NCBI GenBank assembly: GCA_964353015.1
Contig: CAYGUA010000027.1
Span: 15,210 to 79,209 of the forward strand
DNA length: 64,000 bases
Direction: 5' to 3'
Origin: JAMZMI01 sp964353015
GTDB taxonomy: Bacteria > Bacteroidota > Bacteroidia > Cytophagales > Cyclobacteriaceae
Positions 62,901 to 64,000 of this stretch are shown here, piece after piece. The position numbers and the translations under genes are program-made. Each line of letters starts with the position of its first letter. Positions within the stretch are counted from its first letter, which is position 1. Below the pieces are notes generated by a model. That model did not search any database and was not told where the DNA came from. It worked only from the letters and a program-made list of their open reading frames with translations.

Positions 62901-64000
62901 TATCACACCTGTGGTTTCTGTGCCTGGCATGAAATTGATTACTGGAGAAATGTCAGCCACAGAACCTCCATCTACTGGCTCGATTTCAATGTTTTCAGTA
63001 CTTCCACCTTGCTGATTTCCAGTCCATATTATATTAAATCTTATCGTCGACTCCCCCCCTACTAAAGCACCATCTGAAGTATTAGTTAGGGCATCCAGAA
63101 CGGCATTGGTTGCTGTACCTCCATTTTGATTAAAGGTGAAAGTCCAATCTGTTTTGACTGAAGGATTAAGTCCATCATCGGTATAGATACCTTCAGAAAA
63201 CACAATATCTACATAAGTATTTGAAGCTGCCAATGTATGACTCTCTATAACAGGTACAGCTCCATCCGCCGCTGTTGGAGTATTTGCTCCAAGTACATTA
63301 GTGGCTAAATCAGTAAGTTCTGAGCCTACAATTGTTAAATCAGGAGTTGCAGCTGTTCCTCCAGTGCCATTGTGGCTGATAACTATGGTAATTGTGTTGT
63401 CATCAGCAGTTCCATCGACCACCGATGTGATGTCATAGCTGCCATCATCATCAAAATCCGCAAAATCCGCAGAAGTAGCTCCAGTTATATCTAAGCTTGA
63501 TGAAGCAATTGGCTCACTAAATACCAGTATCAGACGGTCAATTACTCCATTGGTATCATTATCACCTGTCGTTACAGAAACAAGTGTAGGTACCTGACCA
63601 TCATCGATGGTGAAACCAGAAACATTTGCTGCGTTATTCGTACTCGTAGAAATATCCTGAATTTGATCAGATGCATCATCATTGATTGTGAGTTGAAAAT
63701 CAGATGGATTAAATGCTGTATTGTTCAATGCATTTACAGCCAAATCAATAATAGAGTTATCGCCAGAGTTCACAGTGGCTCCTGTAGCTGTCATTCCTGA
63801 TGCTGTCCAATCAGTTGGATTTGTGAAAGTCACGGTAACTGTTTCGCTATAATCCAACTCAATGACAGTATTGCTTACAGCAGTAGCAGAAAGCAAATAA
63901 GGTAATGCTCCATCAGTTTCCGCGTCTGGAAAATAAGCATCTGGGATTTCCAAACCATTTCCATTAGAGGTTATCGCAGAAGCATTGGCATCATCATAGG
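50658..64000 (-). CDS. Giant modular T9SS-exported surface protein (partial, 5' end outside)
   Basis: The frame is open from the window end to a stop at 50658, giving 4447 codons without its beginning; a TTG-start at 63953 is only an internal codon. From N to C: Ig-like repeats with calcium-type DxDxNG loops (64000 to about 60300), a series of modules each ending near a GCES motif (about 59620-56010), a three-domain block repeated twice (55657-53540), mixed beta domains, a concanavalin-like region, an Omp28-like region (about 51690-51440) and a T9SS type A sorting domain. It would be exported by T9SS and fixed to the cell surface, most likely for adhesion, gliding or polymer binding. No enzyme motif was seen. 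Confidence 0.85.
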   Translation of the reverse strand, partial: YDDANASAITSNGNGLEIPDAYFPDAETDGALPYLLSATAVSNTVIELDYSETVTVTFTNPTDWTASGMTATGATVNSGDNSIIDLAVNALNNTAFNPSDFQLTINDDASDQIQDISTSTNNAANVSGFTIDDGQVPTLVSVTTGDNDTNGVIDRLILVFSEPIASSSLDITGATSADFADFDDDGSYDITSVVDGTADDNTITIVISHNGTGGTAATPDLTIVGSELTDLATNVLGANTPTAADGAVPVIESHTLAASNTYVDIVFSEGIYTDDGLNPSVKTDWTFTFNQNGGTATNAVLDALTNTSDGALVGGESTIRFNIIWTGNQQGGSTENIEIEPVDGGSVADISPVINFMPGTETTGVIFANTVIAVKFDISSAANADNSAINLVFTEGVGRSTGGTSALRYNSTCNSGGGVNELCATFDDPDGLVTVSNFAVTHTGGSATLTFTFDIDTGTPDGNETFTFAPADGNEIKGVASGDMQANEQIVINLTDQLPPTFTSATYFDLDENGSIDEVVFVMSEPISDASITASHFTLGGVAATGIETGGAIGNGLDPGTVDDNTFTLLFNVQGTGGFTVAFTGPSLNDIAGNDAAANASITATDSAAPVILSATTNDGNANGQIDQIVVVFSEDIDNGTLNGDGSDFTLSSPVYPVIAASFNSPNGATLTLTPSGSTDVNATPIVTLANGGIADADANTTTLGGFSVTSTDGADPYFASVTVASDADPTGFINGELLTINVDMEETNLNMKVNLTTLAAALPAAAGMTDNGDGTYSYSVFISSAMISGDRALAITATDAAGNSLLNNSLIVNLDFTAPSVTITPTFTNVLSPALSGTVNDNDAVIGLTINSVSYVPTNNMDNTWSLAAGTISPDLTDNTKYSVIVTATDLAGNVGTDPTNGEVKIDNTAPTITSILRSNPLVSTTSASTVVFRVTFDEGVQGVDAGDFDISAFTASNSADAPIVSHISGGKVYDVTIDNISGSGTLALDVSSATITDSLSVSPNAFAGTVGLIQSYEIDQTAPTVLSIVRKDSNPTSASTINFRATFSEPVTGVTADGSDFSVNTSGPTIGTVTVTTISSSIYDIAVAVSGTSGDVFIEANGAQDVLDLYGNGWDDTTVPSETYNVDFTAPTADVLTATVTGLTTTLTANLDEVGTVYYGVYANGVVPANAAAVKAGTGALQIGSFSISNTTSEFIATFELQASKTDYDLYVALEDAASPTANIALQTKIDILSGGVTVDPGTLPSDLCLEGPSKTLSDITITEGIVNDFRAGAGLRLRLNLPSGFEYDQTATVSQTGTLNDISAVSFDYPAPNVLRVTYTVGTTTGLDELIISGAKVKAVGSTAYAGPIDIERGGGTAVIFGAEGSDNISFGSVSSVERPSSPDILLGGNSVTSFRIAPLGNIALSGSNGAVGGTYIWYDDLGNSVTGNSVTQANLNTLAGFDNSVADVYTMYLSTVDASGCESDLTEFLIGVLNIVNSEGTTNFSEGSAATTLTASEPTGWSGTFTGPGLGPVTNGAGSTRQVQFDPASATAVGSPHTISYILTNDSDPTKKFQLDQIFTVSSSTSSFLVQAGTTTSADLNYCNNGSTLQFDISSTALTTILSGGYRFTRLAGVGISQPVGYQTEDGVPANDDVADAHATAANWIFDPTAVGAITAETTVIIRMFGVPDGGKTVLAGGIESLIGAVEFTLFPEPSAQITNISNFYCEDDESFTIQARTNDVVNGTLAGDITTGYRLYKDNGGFALYKNFTGVTNDFDPSDPDQDGDKVEDETGTYYIEWTTEELMDGLCTTTVNSSQFQIRAKETAPVLDLTTGLADYGGFDGSAYVFEFCSGTLVPDFKVNTTTSTSDTRLTTANNAFDWYQGSSSIVDGDNDFSTFNAKNLFGGTNTPTGNIETDFYVTRTVSGCESDSVMITVRVYQEQSKPQIDATDVSIYANGSDYIFEYCGNAGASISYADLDIISNLDDPSSRAYVEDRSYFRVYDNAFSEIDKIDIGESFTILLDGGIVNAPNVASATASGTITTIFYISKVVADSSFLDGSAPFQGCESALTKITANVNTYPNALGVFDMQNAYDNSGEATFYLCSGDDLINLQTPGTANTLYKWYPDDGSGTAPNYAAEITVDGNNGRLATQANLEAANSDDFDVSGVYEFWVTQTTDYNLTTTFEGCESAPLKVVVQSFEDPAVITFDDAGGAQDYEVSYCEGDLASVSFPVTGSANSKFLYYVSNPSMTIASAATTLFAGSLDADGLVDISTSDLLLQNATQTGGFNDGDPSSGIYYFLISQVNDIDPDGALNNTGSVYEGCESELADMAYLKVNIYNVPSAPVTALNFESQRPKLFSEDSVWADGITVEGEGNVGEIFNWYEDLDEDNSPDGAAIFQGATASASDLNLAGTTGNGRYKFLVTQTQDIDAGVVGFEGCESAFLSLYVFEVPPVPTVTDPSPQCDVSVDASSTVIEYSGIDKVYGNSSFRWYAYDTDLSPESENNVNNPDQTNNFTIASVLDLVNSGFIGDTALYVSQVISKDVNISGEIFPGTESEKSEVIVTIYPQPSQPDVTGNDISIDEYYYCEQLANPVSEIIDILNPDPAARYVWYFDSFLDNPIDTATSITLSQINEKFIEGGYFDLAEDIDGEETYAIYVTEVNSIIGGFEGCESEPTQVLIYKEPKASDYTFGDIDADQEISPGEGFCYDHGDILLGTEILIDGVTELVSDGTYSINTGGLVDNGDGTATLNTADMAIAAGTDREGVSTSHIISYTYTSEWGCEETFSQTIVINAQPTLDIAYVSSTGANDASTSIDLTSVCYDQDAFQIRGIQEGNNATTGSTFTLFHSSSVNPIVSGFTTVSPGLVQLVPAQMSAAVGGTREGLPLDFTVRFNYFDENDCENEIEYTLTIEPQPTLEIISPDEVCYDDATFDINATQISGTETAASAANSGTYIISTNSTFTGLFTNGFTDNGDGTATFDPATVYNGLGTGLPKTFYIRFTYTDDGSDGAVCSNSVDKQIIINPLPRLAITIPDVTPCFDADPMILIGREESGSSTNLSDATSGSFGIYIDDTAVTPLVTTGFVDNGDGTATFDSDLIAANFFSALTYEEARIGDPSTYYIKFDYTDPTTMCSNSVIQSITIQPQPELGIEYNASTGDNTTGDILEGSVICYDQPQFALQGKQEGLNAVSGTFALYNGSFNPVSQGFNGAANNGTATLRAADVMGDPAVGGTREGLPVSLNLVFTYTDGSGCLNRDTANFTINPQPTLDIVMPTAVCYDEPAFTVTSTHISGSGVDPVTTTTGSYIIATDPAFANTFTTGFTTATNGTATFDPSAILGSDSTGTPKTYYIRFSYTDDISEGATCENFVDEQIIINPLPSLQIHENALNSIIDQVCFDDPVVTFVGKENSGNQPNGIFTNATSGVFGLYTDPGATLAANNGSSGFVDNANGTFSFDPALVGADNGQTQTGDNLTLYMKFSYSDGQSTMCDNNVIQPITILAQPDISFRMDNRDGSVILLGASLAEDNYYLPVNNDVIRMQGWSLDKNDIETRGTFSLNATGAVADAMGTTNSQGQANFTASVAKTNRYSAAETFEVIYNTDGEFTDYVGDKGNCEREVSKFITVLPIPEFFDYDLGQGIARNVRSIQACKTQDIEMEVTIENLAALGVTIDDIEFIWIATRSTGQIDTLTSEFATYVTVEPTGVNTSHIVFRNAISEIENDPLNVGYPNLSGNVGIKVLAIYNSGVSLGNVDCSELSASTTINIGDTPQPKIRWENTTISNNVADSTRFILSDASSLDIQINDISFTVKDEQKNVLATLFRSVESAEFSPQNIKQDWMYKFTDPGTYEVTFVYNSTSSCQATTIRYVTINDTIFIAKGESEIHFFDTGSDGWYVNDVDYNSSKPGFDTIDIQTDQSWELGVTSDFGNLNTSSQYWVTNADGAYMINEQSWVYSPTYNFSALALPTVSFNYASYLEPKDGVALQYSLDDGITWSVLGSFDLVEGTSGKNWYNDLGINGDPGNFDDGFNPLNKEQFINASSFNPDGFGWGFAGGQDDDPTIRWRVAAHKLDIIPQSDRGKVRFRFALGASSGTKEDNQNRPYYGFAFDDFKIYDREKFIVLEQFSSLENANSLRADTTIYGLLERELSGDALLINYYTSLVENPDALNLRNSKDPGARATYYGLSTVPKSVISGVVQQADPTTVGFDLTVMGWNKNKFNELALDEAGFNIGDIVLTGSSQEVIINTTFTSRLDLPAGTELSFRYAIVEKEISGQDVNTQYNVPVIYNALRKMLPSAAGFTHVGVVTENQTDFNIDFTAKWNINNVYDANQLKVIVFVQLDNDVNPEAGLSKGTILQAKQIDVGSGKIIPNASEITATVPFGKEFSIYPNPSNRMFEVELAQPSIEEMNWVLYDQSGKEVAKGILPKGSSKKAVSSEDLPGGIYMLHLYNDTIKWQPKRVIVVH
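53540..55657 (-). repeat. Tandem duplication of a three-domain block in the giant protein
   Basis: Six domains of about 105-125 residues follow each other as C-A-B-C-A-B. Type C holds VCYDQDAFQIRGIQEG and VICYDQPQFALQGKQEG; type A holds VCYDDATFDINATQISG and VCYDEPAFTVTSTHISG; type B holds PCFDADPMILIGREESG and VCFDDPVVTFVGKENSG. The units span about 55657-54613 and 54612-53540. All share a GxxDNGxGTATF-like turn and a KTFYIRFTYTD-like strand. Corresponding domains are more alike than neighbours, so the block was copied as a whole. Confidence 0.75.
56010..59620 (-). repeat. Series of two-cysteine modules ending in GCES
   Basis: Eight modules of about 115-150 residues end in a strand with GCES: SGCESD (twice), FQGCESA, FEGCESA, YEGCESE, FEGCESA, FPGTESE and FEGCESE. 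Most also have one early cysteine in a strand such as VFEFCSG, IFEYCGN, TFYLCSG or VSYCEGD. The pair probably forms one disulfide per module. One module has Thr in place of Cys. Confidence 0.7.
60300..64000 (-). repeat. Tandem Ig-like repeats with acidic loops
   Basis: About ten repeats of 95-125 residues share an opening such as PTLVSVTTGDNDTNGVIDRL, PVILSATTNDGNANGQIDQI and PTFTSATYFDLDENGSIDEV, followed by VFSEPI or VFSEDI. They resemble bacterial Ig-like domains; the DxDxNGxID loops may bind calcium. Confidence 0.7.

Noticed and set aside
63951..63953. TTG as the true start of the giant gene
   Set aside because: The same frame stays open to the window end with similar composition, and no signal peptide follows the TTG.
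1..64000. tRNA or rRNA genes, insertion sequences, prophage genes
   Set aside because: None was seen by eye on either strand; short tRNAs could still be missed without a covariance search.

Overview
The window reads as a chromosomal segment of a Bacteroidota bacterium, most likely a Cytophagales-type marine or environmental heterotroph. The evidence is AT-rich DNA, a type IX secretion (T9SS) C-terminal sorting domain, promoters of the Bacteroidota form TAnnTTTG, an alternative complex III plus caa3 oxidase operon, and families such as GSCFA and DUF5683 in their Bacteroidota contexts. No tRNA, rRNA, insertion sequence or CRISPR array was seen.

Left arm (1-19.0 kb, all minus strand). A roughly 14.8-kb respiratory operon runs from 19003 down to 4223. 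It holds actABCDEF (alternative complex III, quinol to cytochrome c), then ctaC, ctaD, ctaA, ctaB, two subunit III genes and subunit IV (cytochrome c oxidase with heme A synthesis). A hairpin terminator follows. Beyond it lies a small assembly-type cluster: a shortened SCO-like protein without the copper-binding core, a DUF420 protein with an EF-hand-like insertion, a small CxxC membrane protein and a DUF983 protein. Last is a large membrane sensor, probably a histidine kinase, cut by the window edge.

Hinge (19.0-19.8 kb). About 790 bp of mostly noncoding DNA separates the leftward and rightward gene blocks. It contains two perfect, oppositely oriented DnaA-box sequences, a 17-bp near-identical direct repeat, AT-rich stretches and divergent promoters. 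With parAB about 12 kb away and genes pointing away on both sides, it is a candidate replication origin.

Right arm (19.8-49 kb, mostly plus strand). In order: a SerB-SerA fusion and SerC (serine synthesis) flanking a cysteine-free YtxJ-like protein; a tandem universal stress protein; a MarR regulator on the minus strand; an ECF sigma factor module (sigma, single-span partner, Spy-like protein, outer-membrane barrel); pyrG and yidC; the parA-parB-DUF5683-dapB-lepB operon; a small membrane protein and ung on the minus strand; apaG, a methyltransferase and a coiled-coil membrane protein; an intergenic region with six hairpin repeats and a candidate structured RNA; rpsF-rpsR-rplI; a GSCFA protein and a DUF255 lipoprotein; priA with two envelope proteins and a glycerophosphodiesterase; and a convergent DUF3108 protein.

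Right end (50-64 kb). A small secreted protein and a strong bidirectional terminator precede, on the minus strand, the 3' 13.3 kb of one giant gene (more than 4440 codons visible, 5' end outside). It encodes a modular surface protein: Ig-like repeats, a series of two-cysteine modules each closed by a GCES motif, a three-domain block present twice, an Omp28-like region and a T9SS sorting domain.
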